Shown here: in pieces, positions 43,018-51,778 of the stretch
Layout of the letters: each line of letters starts with the position of its first letter
Numbering within the stretch: position 1 is the first letter of the stretch
DNA from: Trinickia violacea
GTDB lineage: Bacteria; Pseudomonadota; Gammaproteobacteria; Burkholderiales; Burkholderiaceae
Direction: 5' to 3'
Assembly: GCF_005280735.1 (NCBI RefSeq)
Contig: NZ_CP040078.1
Location: forward strand, 1,550,001-1,614,000
DNA length: 64,000 nucleotides
Notes under the pieces: model-generated
The model's input: the letters and a program-made list of their open reading frames with translations, nothing else
Told to the model about the DNA's origin: nothing
Database searches by the model: none
Program-made: the position numbers and the translations under genes

Positions 43018-43120
43018 TCCCTGCGGGGAAGCGGGCACGATTGAGGGCCCCCAGGACCGAATGGCATCAATGTGCCAAAGTGGAGTTGCGACACAACCAC
43101 TTGAGGAACGGAGGCCCCAG

Positions 43121-44143
43121 ATGGATGCTACGACATATGGACTCGACATTGCGAAACGGGTGTTCCAGCTGTACTGGGTCGACGCCCAAACCGGCGAGAT
43201 CGCGAATCGGAAGTTCGGACGTGACGAATTAATTGCATTTCTGGCGCAGCGCCCGGCCGGTCGCGTCGCCCTCGAGGCGTGCGGAAGTGCTCACTGGTGG
43301 GCGCGTAAGATCCGCACGCTCGGACATGAGGTGGTGCTATTACACGCCCAATTCATTCGACCTTTCGTGCAAACGAACAAGACCGACGCGGCCGATGCTC
43401 GGGCAATCTGGGCTGCAGTGCAGCAACCCGGCATGCGCACGGTTGCCGCTAAGACAGAGGATCAGCAAGTGATGCTAAGCCTGCATCGTATGCGTTCGTT
43501 GCTCGTCAAGTTTCGAACGATGCAGATAAATCAGCTGCGTGGGTTGCTGTATGAATTCGGCGTTACGTTTCGCGCAGGACGCGTAGCAGGACTCGACGAG
43601 ATCAGAGAGCGCATGGCAGAACTCGAAGACGCACTGCCACGATCAATAGTTCTTAACCTTCTCGAACAGTTGCGCCGCATCAACCTGTTTGAGGAAGACA
43701 TCAATCAACTCGAGAAGCGGATTGGAGCCTGGCAGAAACACGAAGCGGCATGCCGAGCGATCTCCGATGTGCCGGGCATTGGCCGCCTGACTGCAACGGC
43801 CTTAGTAGCAACAATTGGAGATGCGAAGACATTCAGGTCGGGGCGCGAGTTCGCAGCGTTTCTGGGGCTTGTTCCTCGCCAGAATGGTACAGGCGGAAAG
43901 ATCCGGTTGGGCTCGATCTCCAGACGAGGTGATCCATACCTGCGTACGTTGTTGATACACGGGGCACGTTCTGTTCTGTGTCACACCAAGATGCCAACCG
44001 CATGGCAGAAGGCAATACAGGTGCGACGTCCAGCAAATGTAGTAACAGTGGCCTTGGCGAACAAAATGGCGCGAGTCGCCTGGGCGATCCTCGCTCACGG
44101 GACTTCGTACGAAGCGCATCATGTAAGCCTCAAGCCCTTATAG
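43121..44143 (+). CDS. IS110-family transposase (DEDD/RuvC-like and Tnp20 domains)
   Basis: 340 aa. The N-terminal RuvC-like domain has GLDIAKRVFQLYWVD (first Asp), ALEACGSAHWW (Glu) and KTDAADARAIW (Asp pair). The C-terminal transposase_20 domain has PGIGRLTATALVATIGDAKTFRSGREFAAFLGLVPRQNGTGGK and the Ser region SISRRGDPYLRTLLIHGARS. ATG 43121 has GGAG 6 nt before it. Intact, so the element could be active. Confidence 0.95.
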   Translation: MDATTYGLDIAKRVFQLYWVDAQTGEIANRKFGRDELIAFLAQRPAGRVALEACGSAHWWARKIRTLGHEVVLLHAQFIRPFVQTNKTDAADARAIWAAVQQPGMRTVAAKTEDQQVMLSLHRMRSLLVKFRTMQINQLRGLLYEFGVTFRAGRVAGLDEIRERMAELEDALPRSIVLNLLEQLRRINLFEEDINQLEKRIGAWQKHEAACRAISDVPGIGRLTATALVATIGDAKTFRSGREFAAFLGLVPRQNGTGGKIRLGSISRRGDPYLRTLLIHGARSVLCHTKMPTAWQKAIQVRRPANVVTVALANKMARVAWAILAHGTSYEAHHVSLKPL

Positions 44144-44392
44144 CAGAATGGTCACCTTGACGCGTTGAAAAACTGGTAGGTTGCTAGGGTTGATTTCAAT
44201 GTGATGGCGAGACAGGTCGGACCGCAGGAACGCAAACCTGAACACAGTCTTGTGCTTCGAGCACGTGGCCGAGATGAGGACGTTCCTGGCGAATTCCATC
44301 AGGGCCCCGCAGCTTCGGCTTGCAAAAAGGCCGCATATAAGACCGCAGCCGATACCTCGTTCACGTATCACACAAGATCAACTTGGCAAACC
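44144..44392 (+). ncRNA. Candidate bridge/seeker RNA region of the IS
   Basis: Non-coding stretch between transposase stop and right IR, where IS1111-type elements encode their guide RNA. It contains CATATAAGACCG (44334-44345), identical over 12 bases to the right end junction (44403-44414), and CGAGATG (44270-44276), identical to the left end junction (42996-43002). These look like guide segments. Exact RNA ends cannot be read. Confidence 0.5.
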
Positions 44393-44405
44393 GGGCGGTG
44401 TCCAT
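44393..44405 (-). repeat. Right subterminal inverted repeat of the IS
   Basis: GGGCGGTGTCCAT, exact inverse of 43005-43017. The katA start is 79 nt further on. Confidence 0.85.
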
Positions 44406-44483
44406 ATAAGACCGTGTGAGCAGGTCGATGTCCAAGCATGGGCTCCCGTCGTTTGCGTTCACTCACTCCACGAGGAGGTAACG

Positions 44484-45923
44484 ATGTCTGAGAAGAAGCT
44501 CACCACAGCTGCAGGCTGTCCGGTCGTCGACAATCAGAACACGATGACGGCTGGCCCGCGTGGTCCGGCACTGCTGCAGGACGTCTGGTTGCTGGAGAAG
44601 CTCGCTCACTTCGACCGCGAGGTCATTCCCGAGCGCCGCATGCACGCGAAAGGGTCCGGCGCATACGGCACCTTCACCGTCACGCACGACATCACCAAGT
44701 ACACGCGCGCCAAGATCTTCTCGACGGTCGGCAAGAAGACCGACTTGTTCGCGCGCTTCACGACCGTCGCCGGCGAGCGCGGCGCGGCCGACGCCGAGCG
44801 CGACATCCGCGGCTTCGCGGTCAAGTTCTATACCGAGGAAGGCAACTGGGATCTGGTGGGCAACAACACGCCCGTTTTCTTCCTGCGCGATCCGCTCAAG
44901 TTTCCCGACCTCAATCACGCGGTCAAGCGCGATCCGCGCACCAACATGCGCAGCGCGCGCAACAACTGGGACTTCTGGACGTCGCTGCCGGAGGCGCTGC
45001 ATCAGGTGACCATCGTGATGAGCGATCGCGGCATTCCCTCCAGCTATCGCCACATGCATGGCTTCGGCTCGCACACGTTCAGCTTCATCAATGCCGCCAA
45101 CGAGCGGCACTGGGTCAAATTCCACTTCAAGTGCCAGCAGGGCATCAAGAACCTCACGGACGCCGAAGCCCAGGCGACCATCGGCAAGGATCGCGAAAGC
45201 CACCAGCGGGACCTCTACGACGCGATCGAGGGAAAAGACTTCCCGAAGTGGACGCTATCCGTCCAGATCATGCCGGAGAAGGACGCGTCGAAGGTTCCCT
45301 ATAACCCGTTCGATCTCACGAAGATCTGGCCGCACAAGGACTATCCGCTGATCGAAGTCGGCGTCATGGAGCTGAACCGCAATCCGGAGAACTGCTTTGC
45401 CGAAGTCGAGCAATCGGCATTCAATCCGGCCCAGGTCGTCCCCGGCATCGGCTTTTCTCCTGACAAGATGCTGCAGGCGCGTCTGTTCTCGTATGGCGAC
45501 GCGCAGCGTTACCGGCTCGGCGTCAATCATCATCAGATTCCGGTCAACGCGCCGCGCTGCCCCGTGCACAGCTATCACCGCGATGGGCCGATGCGCGTCG
45601 ACGGCAACCATGGCGGCACGCTCGGCTACGAGCCCAACAGCTATGGCGAGTGGCAGGAGCAGCCGGATTTCCGCGAGCCGCCGCTCTCGGTCGAAGGCGC
45701 GGCCGATCACTGGAATCATCGCGCGGACGAAGACTACTATTCACAGCCGGGCGCGTTGTTCCGTCTGATGACGCCTGCCCAGCAGAAGGTCTTGTTCGAG
45801 AACACGGCCCGTGCGATGGGCGACGCGCCCGAGGAAATCAAGCGCCGGCACATCGCGAACTGCAGCAAGGCCGATCCGGCCTACGGCGCCGGGGTGGCCG
45901 CGGCGTTGGAAGGGAAGGTCTGA
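44484..45923 (+). CDS. katA: Monofunctional heme catalase
   Basis: 479 aa small-subunit clade 3 catalase. Active-site His in ERRMHAKGSGAYG, Asn in GNNTPVFFLRDP, heme-ligand Tyr in RLFSYGDAQRYRLG; NADPH-binding-type residues in the HRDGPMR region. Breaks down hydrogen peroxide in the cytoplasm. ATG 44484 has GAGGAGGT 7 nt upstream; the longer open frame to 44250 runs into IS sequence and is not used. The IS end is only ~75 nt upstream, so normal promoter elements (for example an OxyR site) may be displaced. Confidence 0.96.
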   Translation: MSEKKLTTAAGCPVVDNQNTMTAGPRGPALLQDVWLLEKLAHFDREVIPERRMHAKGSGAYGTFTVTHDITKYTRAKIFSTVGKKTDLFARFTTVAGERGAADAERDIRGFAVKFYTEEGNWDLVGNNTPVFFLRDPLKFPDLNHAVKRDPRTNMRSARNNWDFWTSLPEALHQVTIVMSDRGIPSSYRHMHGFGSHTFSFINAANERHWVKFHFKCQQGIKNLTDAEAQATIGKDRESHQRDLYDAIEGKDFPKWTLSVQIMPEKDASKVPYNPFDLTKIWPHKDYPLIEVGVMELNRNPENCFAEVEQSAFNPAQVVPGIGFSPDKMLQARLFSYGDAQRYRLGVNHHQIPVNAPRCPVHSYHRDGPMRVDGNHGGTLGYEPNSYGEWQEQPDFREPPLSVEGAADHWNHRADEDYYSQPGALFRLMTPAQQKVLFENTARAMGDAPEEIKRRHIANCSKADPAYGAGVAAALEGKV

Positions 45924-45947
45924 CTGACAAGCGTTTGCTTAAGGAAC

Positions 45948-45980
45948 AGCGGCTGGCAGGCGACTCGCCGGCCAGCCGCT
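45948..45980 (+). terminator. katA terminator hairpin
   Basis: Perfect 10-bp stem AGCGGCTGGC/GCCAGCCGCT with a 13-nt loop, followed by TTGAT; 24 nt after the katA stop. Confidence 0.65.
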
Positions 45981-46236
45981 TTGATGTAGAACGCTAATGG
46001 CCGTTGCCGGTGCGCGATCCGCGCGTGCTGTCTGAGCGTCTCTAACGCGCTTCCTCTACCCCGCAATTCCATCTTAAAAAATAAGGAAAGCGAAATTTAA
46101 CATTCATTGACGGAATCGTTGTAAATCCCAGACGCTCTTCGTGGAGCCAGATTGACGTCCTCCCATTCCTGACTCTAAATCCGTATTTCGCCGGAATCCG
46201 AGAATTCATGGGCTTCGATTCGCATAACGAACAAAA
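45981..46236. other. AT-rich intergenic region before vgrG
   Basis: No gene seen. Base composition is markedly richer in A/T than the surroundings (for example TTAAAAAATAAGG and GCGAAATTTAACATTC near 46072-46103). Probably the vgrG promoter region and left edge of the T6SS island. Confidence 0.5.
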
Positions 46237-48777
46237 ATGCATATGAATGCTGTGACGAAGAGCTTCGCAGATGCGCTGCGCCACCCCAGCGCGCGGCTCA
46301 CCCAGCATCTGAAAATATGGATCGGCACGCTCGACCTCGGCCTCGACGTGCTCAAGTTCAAGGTGCGCGCGGGTTTCTGCAAAGACTATACGGTCGACGT
46401 CACAGTGACGTCGCCGCGCCTCGATATCGACGGCAAGCAGTGCGTCGGGCGGCGAGCGGGCCTGCAGATCGACGAGCAGGCGGCAGTCCCCTCGGCGAAC
46501 TACGTCGAACCCGTCAACCACGAAGCCGCCACGTTCAATGGCGTCGTCACGCGCTGGAAACGCCTCCGTACGAGCCGCGACGAGGCGACGTACCGGCTGC
46601 GCATCGAGCCGCGATTCGCAGCCCTGTGCAAGCGCATGATCAGGTCGGACACCTTCAAGGACGTCACCTTCCAGGAGATGGCCACGAAGGCGGTGGTCGA
46701 CCGGAAAAACTTCGACGCCTTCGATGTCGAATTCGATCTCGAAGGCGAGCAGGAGAAGATGGCGCAGGTCGTGATGTACGAGGAGTCCGTCTGGAACTTC
46801 CTCACACGACATGCGAAACGCAAGGGCATTTTCTGGTTCTACAAGCAGGGGCGCGGCCGGAAGGGGCAGCTCGACACGCTCGTCTTCGCGAACCATCCGC
46901 GCGCCTATCTCCGCTCGATCGACGTGCCCTTGCTGGCCAACTCCGGTCTCAACAGCAACTGGCACGAGGCGGTGCTCGAAGTCAGCGAGCAACGCGAGCT
47001 GGTGGTGGCCACGCTAGAGCTGTGGGAGCGCAACTATCGCACGCCGGAGGACCCGCTACAGGCGACGGCGAGCGTCTCCAAAGACGCCGACGACCGCTCG
47101 GTATTCGGGCAGATCAGCTGCAGCACTGAGTTCCACCTGACGCAGCCGCAGGGTGAGGCGCTCGTGCAGACGCGGCGCGACGAGCAGATCGCGCGGCAGG
47201 CGACGCTCTCGGGTACGACCAACGCGAAGGGCGTTGCGCCGGGCGTGGTCGTGAAGCTGACCAACACGAAGCTGGCAAGCGCGGAATATGGCTTCGTGAT
47301 TACCTCGATGAAGATGGACGGCAGTCGCACGCAGCCTGCGCATATCCGCTTCAAGGCGATGCCTGCGCACCTGACGTACCGTCCGGAATTCGTTTATGCA
47401 CAGGACTGGCGTTTTCTGGAGGGGCCCGTCGTCGGCGTGGTCACGACGTTTGACTCCGCGCCTTACGGGTGTATGGACGAACACGGTCGCTATCCGGTTC
47501 TCCCCAAGTTCCTGCAGGGATCCGGCAATACCGACAAACAACTGCTGAAGCTGCGCCTACTGCGTCCATCGTCGTCCTATCAGGGCGGCTTCCATTCGCC
47601 CCTGCTGCCGGGGACCGAGGTGATCCTCGACGCGGCCCACCGGGATGTGGATCGGATTCACATCACCGGGGCTCTGCATGACTACTCCCATCCTGACGTC
47701 GTGCATGGGGCACAGGCGATGTTCAGCTACGCGATCTGGCGCTCGCCGCTGCGTGGCGCGGAGATCGTGTTCAACGACCTGCAGAGCAAGGAAAGCGCGC
47801 GCATCGCGACGGTGTACAGCCAGTCGGCGGTCAATCTCGGTTATCTGCTCAATAGTAAAAAGCTCCAGCGCGGAGAGGGGTTCGAGATCACGACCCAGGC
47901 GTGGGGCACGATGCGCGCGCCGAAAGGGCTGTTTCTCTCGGCGGACGCGGCGACCGGGGCCGACACGCCGCACCTGGAAATGCAGGCAGCGATACAGCAG
48001 CTTGAGGCATCCCAGGCTGAAGTGGCTTCTCTGCGTCAGCAGGCGCAGCGCGCCGCGGCAGAGCTGTCGGAACTCAAGGCGCAGCAGGATCAGCTCGCAG
48101 GCGCGTTCCGGGAGCTGCAGAAGGCCGTGATCCTGATGTCAGCACCCGAAGGCATCGGGATGGTTACGCCGAAGACCATCCAGCTTGCTGGCGGTGAACA
48201 TCTCGCGCTGACGGCAGCCAGCAATGCCGACGTGAACGCCGGCGACAACGTCACGATGGCCGCCGGTGAGGCCGTTTCCCTTTTCGCCGTGAATAAGGGC
48301 ATCAAGGCCCTAGCTGCAAACGGCACTGTGGATATCCAAGCACAGGCGGGCAAGCTGCAGCTGTTCGCCGAGCAGGACATGAAAGTGACCAGCGCGGACG
48401 GCAGCCTCAACGTGTGCGGGGGCAAGTCGGTCACGATCTCCGACGGCGCGGGCGCATACATCAAGCTGCGGGGCGGCAACATCGAAATCGGCTGCCCGGG
48501 CACGGTGCTTGTGCGAGCGGCGGGCATGCCTCGCGGCGGACCTGCAAGTCTGCAGCGGCAGTTCCAGACGGACAAGCAGCTCGACGACCTGCACGTAGGC
48601 TACATGGATGCCGACGGCCAACCGATTCATGCAGAGGTCCTGAGCCTGCTAAAGAGCGATGGCAGCATCCAGAAACTGACAACCGGTGCAGACGGTCGCG
48701 CCTCGCTGGTCCAGACCGTATTCGATCATTTCAAGGCGCAGATGCCGCAACGACTGGAGGGCAGCAGCGGTGAGTGA
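46237..48777 (+). CDS. vgrG: T6SS spike protein VgrG (TssI) with C-terminal extension
   Basis: 846 aa. gp27-like part at about 20-400 (IWIGTLDLGLDVLKFKVRAGF, FNGVVTRWKRLRTSRDEATYRLRIEPRF), OB/gp5 part with GPVVGVVTTFDSAPYGCMDEHGRYPV, a coiled coil at about 580-625 (LEMQAAIQQLEASQAEVASLRQQAQ), a DUF2345 beta-prism, then a last ~60-residue module (DADGQPIHAEVLSLLKSDGS...HFKAQMP) that looks transthyretin-like and may hold cargo. The gene end overlaps the effector start by 8 nt. Start could also be Met3. Confidence 0.94.
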   Translation: MHMNAVTKSFADALRHPSARLTQHLKIWIGTLDLGLDVLKFKVRAGFCKDYTVDVTVTSPRLDIDGKQCVGRRAGLQIDEQAAVPSANYVEPVNHEAATFNGVVTRWKRLRTSRDEATYRLRIEPRFAALCKRMIRSDTFKDVTFQEMATKAVVDRKNFDAFDVEFDLEGEQEKMAQVVMYEESVWNFLTRHAKRKGIFWFYKQGRGRKGQLDTLVFANHPRAYLRSIDVPLLANSGLNSNWHEAVLEVSEQRELVVATLELWERNYRTPEDPLQATASVSKDADDRSVFGQISCSTEFHLTQPQGEALVQTRRDEQIARQATLSGTTNAKGVAPGVVVKLTNTKLASAEYGFVITSMKMDGSRTQPAHIRFKAMPAHLTYRPEFVYAQDWRFLEGPVVGVVTTFDSAPYGCMDEHGRYPVLPKFLQGSGNTDKQLLKLRLLRPSSSYQGGFHSPLLPGTEVILDAAHRDVDRIHITGALHDYSHPDVVHGAQAMFSYAIWRSPLRGAEIVFNDLQSKESARIATVYSQSAVNLGYLLNSKKLQRGEGFEITTQAWGTMRAPKGLFLSADAATGADTPHLEMQAAIQQLEASQAEVASLRQQAQRAAAELSELKAQQDQLAGAFRELQKAVILMSAPEGIGMVTPKTIQLAGGEHLALTAASNADVNAGDNVTMAAGEAVSLFAVNKGIKALAANGTVDIQAQAGKLQLFAEQDMKVTSADGSLNVCGGKSVTISDGAGAYIKLRGGNIEIGCPGTVLVRAAGMPRGGPASLQRQFQTDKQLDDLHVGYMDADGQPIHAEVLSLLKSDGSIQKLTTGADGRASLVQTVFDHFKAQMPQRLEGSSGE

Positions 48778-50218
48778 CGTAACCAGCGATTACCGGACGC
48801 TCGTGAAGAGCAGGCACTACATTGACCTGCCGGGCGAACCTCCAAAATCCAAGCTGTGGCCGGGGGTGAACAACCTTATCATTCTGCGCAAGCATCGGGA
48901 TGTGGTATTCGATATCAAGCTCGGCAACGGCGCGACGTATACCGTGACGACGGATCGGCCTCAGTCCGAATATGGCCGCTTCTACGATCCGAAGCGCAAT
49001 CTCAACGTGACGAAGGTGACGTTCAAGGACGGCGAGCCGTGCCACCTCTGGCTCGGCAGAACCTTCCAGGGAAGCCTGATCCTCAAGCAGGGTGACAAGC
49101 TGCTGGGGCGGTACCCCATTCGCAAGATGGACTACACGCAGGGCTGCACGGAGGATCCAAAAGACAAGCCTGCGCCTATCATTATTGCCATGGGACTCGC
49201 GCAGAAAGCGGAACAGGCAACCACAGTCTCCTCAAGTCGGACACCGCAAAGTCCGGAAAAGATACTCTTCCCGCGACCGACAGTTCCGGGCTTGACAGAC
49301 GATTCGCTAATTTTTGATCAATCGCTGATGCAAGAACAGCTGGCGTGTCGGCTGCCAATCAAACTCGCACAGGATTTAACAGTCGCACCGCCACAGGAAG
49401 CGCACATCGTTGAGGTCGACGCACGCTCGATTCCGGAGGAATTGTTGGATGCAGTGGCGGCGGGTGGTTCGGACGAGACTGCGATTGATAACAACAAGAT
49501 TGCGACACGTAATTGGCTGTTCGGACAGCTCGGTGGGGCGTTGGGTTTTTTCAGCGACAACAAGGAGTGGATCCGCGAAATTTGGTCCGAGAAGTTCAGG
49601 TTGATGAAGATTGTCCACAAGAATGCCGGCGAGCGGTGGTATGTCGTTCTCACCGGTAATCCGAGGTTGCGCAAATATTTAACTGCGGCACGGTACGGTG
49701 CGAAAAATGAGAAGGTGCTGACGATCGCTGGTGGCGCGGGGACGCTGGAATCCGGTGCTGCTGCTGCTTGGGAAGCATCAAAAGGCGCTTTCAAGAAAGC
49801 TGGCCTGCTTGCATTGATCTTTACAGTCGCGCTTGATACGGCAGAGTGGCTGCACGACTATCAGCAGATTGGGCCGGATGGCAAGCCCAAGAAGGATTTT
49901 GCGGATTTGCTCGGAAAGATCGGTATCGACCTCGCCAAGGCGGGACTGAGCGCAGCACTCGCGTCGATAGCAGTGGGCGCAGTCATCGCTTTCCTAGGTA
50001 CTACCACGTTGCCGGTGTGGGGGATTGTAGTAGGTACCATCGCGATCGCCGTTGGAATCGGTTATGGACTCGATTTGATCGACAAAAAAACCGAGGCAAC
50101 CGGACACTTTACGTCTGGAATCCGGTGGCTTGGCAAATCACTAAAGGATTCTGCTGAGTACCTAGAAAAGGCGATGCCCAACGATTATCAAGGGTACTCG
50201 CTTATGTATATGCCGTAG
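48770..50218 (+). CDS. Putative T6SS membrane-acting effector 1
   Basis: 482 aa, not a family I can name. Residues 1-140 (SDYRTLVKSRHYIDLPGEPP to RKMDYTQGCTEDPKDKP) are almost identical to effector 2. A variable linker follows. The C-terminal third holds three Gly/Ala-rich hydrophobic segments (AGLLALIFTVALDTAEWL; AGLSAALASIAVGAVIAFLG; VWGIVVGTIAIAVGIGYGLDL) and ends with an amphipathic tail, a layout seen in pore-forming T6SS toxins. GTG 48770 overlaps the vgrG stop. The adjacent membrane protein fits an immunity role. Toxicity is inferred. Confidence 0.72.
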   Translation: MSDVTSDYRTLVKSRHYIDLPGEPPKSKLWPGVNNLIILRKHRDVVFDIKLGNGATYTVTTDRPQSEYGRFYDPKRNLNVTKVTFKDGEPCHLWLGRTFQGSLILKQGDKLLGRYPIRKMDYTQGCTEDPKDKPAPIIIAMGLAQKAEQATTVSSSRTPQSPEKILFPRPTVPGLTDDSLIFDQSLMQEQLACRLPIKLAQDLTVAPPQEAHIVEVDARSIPEELLDAVAAGGSDETAIDNNKIATRNWLFGQLGGALGFFSDNKEWIREIWSEKFRLMKIVHKNAGERWYVVLTGNPRLRKYLTAARYGAKNEKVLTIAGGAGTLESGAAAAWEASKGAFKKAGLLALIFTVALDTAEWLHDYQQIGPDGKPKKDFADLLGKIGIDLAKAGLSAALASIAVGAVIAFLGTTTLPVWGIVVGTIAIAVGIGYGLDLIDKKTEATGHFTSGIRWLGKSLKDSAEYLEKAMPNDYQGYSLMYMP

Positions 50219-50260
50219 AGGCGAGGCTATGGGCGAAGCTTTGCTATTGGACTAGCTTGA

Positions 50261-51031
50261 ATGAAGAGAGTCAAATCGATGGCTGAATTTCAGGATGATT
50301 ACATTTTTGCAATTACAAAGAGAGCACTGCTGGTATGTGTGATTTTCCCACTGCTGAGCACGGGGCTGTCGTATGCCGCATATGAGAGCGATTTCTCCGT
50401 GTCGGGATGGCCCTGGAAGATTGGCGCAGTGACGACGATTGTGTGCTGCCTTACGCCTGTCCTTATCTGGCTCAGGTATCGGGGAACGAATGCGTTGCGA
50501 GCCTATGGAATGGTAATGCTGATTGGGGTGTTTGCAATTTACTATTTCTTCGGAGTGTTTGGTTACTTCTACTTTTTCATCTTTGCCCCGATGAGTGAAT
50601 ATCTCCGATGGGTGGGGGGCGGAGGGGGCGCTGCTCTAACCGCGTACTGGATTTGTATCACGTACAGGATTGTTTCGCACACCATCGATAACACTTCGTT
50701 TGTCAGGAAGACTTTTTTGGACGATGCGGGTACTGTGATATTTCCACTGCAACGAGGAATGAAAGCGTATGAGAAGGTCGACAAGGAACGGCGCCCTTTC
50801 CCCAAATTGTTCATGTACGTTATCTATGGCATCGCGCCTTTTTATCTCATCCTGAACCGATTGCTGTCGTCAAATTTTGGAACAACGGGTGTCTTGCTGT
50901 TTGTGGCCATACTAGGTATGCCGTTGTCATTGTGGCTCGCTGGCGCTTTTGTACGCCTTTATCTTGTGATGATAAAAACGGCATCATGTATAGAAAAAGA
51001 AAGGAAAGTTCGAGTGGTGGTTGCCGGCTAA
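50261..51031 (+). CDS. Polytopic membrane protein, candidate immunity protein 1
   Basis: 256 aa with about five hydrophobic segments (LLVCVIFPLLSTGLSYAAY; IGAVTTIVCCLTPVLIWL; MVMLIGVFAIYYFFGVFGYFYFFIF; LFMYVIYGIAPFYLILNRLL; VLLFVAILGMPLSLWLAGAFV). It is clearly AT-richer than its neighbours. It resembles the protein at 53272-54063 in layout and in SGWPWKIGA versus STLPWKISGA. Inner-membrane proteins directly after membrane-acting effectors usually give immunity. Start Met1 or Met7. Confidence 0.7.
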   Translation: MKRVKSMAEFQDDYIFAITKRALLVCVIFPLLSTGLSYAAYESDFSVSGWPWKIGAVTTIVCCLTPVLIWLRYRGTNALRAYGMVMLIGVFAIYYFFGVFGYFYFFIFAPMSEYLRWVGGGGGAALTAYWICITYRIVSHTIDNTSFVRKTFLDDAGTVIFPLQRGMKAYEKVDKERRPFPKLFMYVIYGIAPFYLILNRLLSSNFGTTGVLLFVAILGMPLSLWLAGAFVRLYLVMIKTASCIEKERKVRVVVAG

Positions 51032-51183
51032 AACAATGTCCACGGTTGCAGTGTGCATCGAATGCTAGCGGGCCAAAGCTAAGAATTCATCGTCGGACCA
51101 TGACTGCGAACCCAAGATTAACTGCCATGAAGTCAGCCATTGGCAAACAGTTACTACCGCTGCGCATAAAGAGGATTGACAGC

Positions 51184-51765
51184 GTGCCGGTTGATTTCCT
51201 CGACCGCGCCCACGAAGAGGTGAATGACGCGAAGCCGCCCAGCCCGATTGTCTGGGGGCTGCTGCTCGTCATCGCCATCGCCGCAGGCGTTGCCCTGACG
51301 TTCTATCTCTGGCCAAAGGGTCGGCCCGCGCGCGGCTGGAGGTTTTACGGCTGGTTCGTGGTGGCTCCGTTGGCCTGGGCTTTGTGCTTTGCCGCGCGTT
51401 TGCACAGCTACGAGATCCGCGTCTGGCGCACGCAGGGGCATAACTCGGAACGTACTGTGACCATCGAGCACAACACCACCTATACACGACGACCGCTCGC
51501 GTTGCTCGGTTACGCCTATGACACGGCGATGGGGCGCGACAAACTCGCTAAGCAGGTCATCGGCGGCAAATCGGCACTCGGATGCCGACGGCCAGCCGAT
51601 TCATTCAGAGGTGCTGAACCTGCTCAAGGGCGATGGCGGCATGCAGAAGCTGACCACGGGAGCAGACGGCCACGCCTCGCTGGTCCAGACCTTGTTCGAT
51701 CATTTCAAGGCACAGATGCCGCAATCCGATCATTTCGAAGCGCAAATGCCACGACTGGAGAGTAG
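51184..51765 (+). pseudogene. Truncated copy of the two-helix T6SS membrane gene, fused out of frame to vgrG fragment
   Basis: From GTG 51184 (AGAGGA upstream) the first ~132 codons are about 85% identical to the start of the gene at 54142, including both transmembrane segments. At 51579/51580 the duplication joint replaces the rest, and the frame continues through the vgrG fragment in a wrong frame to a stop at 51765. The frame is still open, so a 193-aa chimeric membrane protein could be made. Confidence 0.85.
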
Positions 51766-51778
51766 CAGCGATGAGTGA
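51581..51778 (+). pseudogene. vgrG 3'-end fragment
   Basis: Codes for the last ~60 residues of VgrG (DADGQPIHSEVLNLLKGDGG to SSSDE), without the rest of the gene and with a short internal repeat (DHFKAQMPQSDHFEAQMP). Its stop overlaps the effector 2 start by 8 nt, exactly as in the intact vgrG. It marks the duplication joint. Confidence 0.9.

Larger units (their letters stand above)
42998..44408 (+). mobile_element. IS110-family (IS1111-type) insertion sequence
   Basis: Complete-looking element around a 340-aa transposase. Perfect 13-bp inverted repeats ATGGACACCGCCC (43005-43017) and GGGCGGTGTCCAT (44393-44405) bracket it. Subterminal IRs, a short left (about 0.1 kb) and a long right (0.26 kb) non-coding part fit the IS1111 group. 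The outer limits given assume 7 bp outside the left IR and 3 bp outside the right, as known for IS4321-like members; they are approximate. No target duplication is visible. It separates the katA gene from its former upstream DNA. Confidence 0.82.
48606..51579 (+). repeat. Tandem duplication unit 1 (vgrG end, effector 1, immunity 1, truncated membrane gene)
   Basis: The order vgrG 3' end, effector, polytopic membrane protein, two-helix protein 5' part occurs here and again at 51580-54538. Homology begins at GGATGCCGACGGCCA (48606 and 51580) and ends at ATCGGCGGCAAATCGGCACTCG (to 51580 and 54538). Unit length is about 2.97 kb; the copies differ by small indels. Confidence 0.9.

Noticed and set aside
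43005..44405. Target-site duplication around the IS
   Set aside because: No matching direct repeat at the estimated ends, as expected for IS110-family elements.
44250..44483. N-terminal extension of katA to 44250
   Set aside because: It reads through the IS right end; the catalase family start and ribosome site are at 44484.
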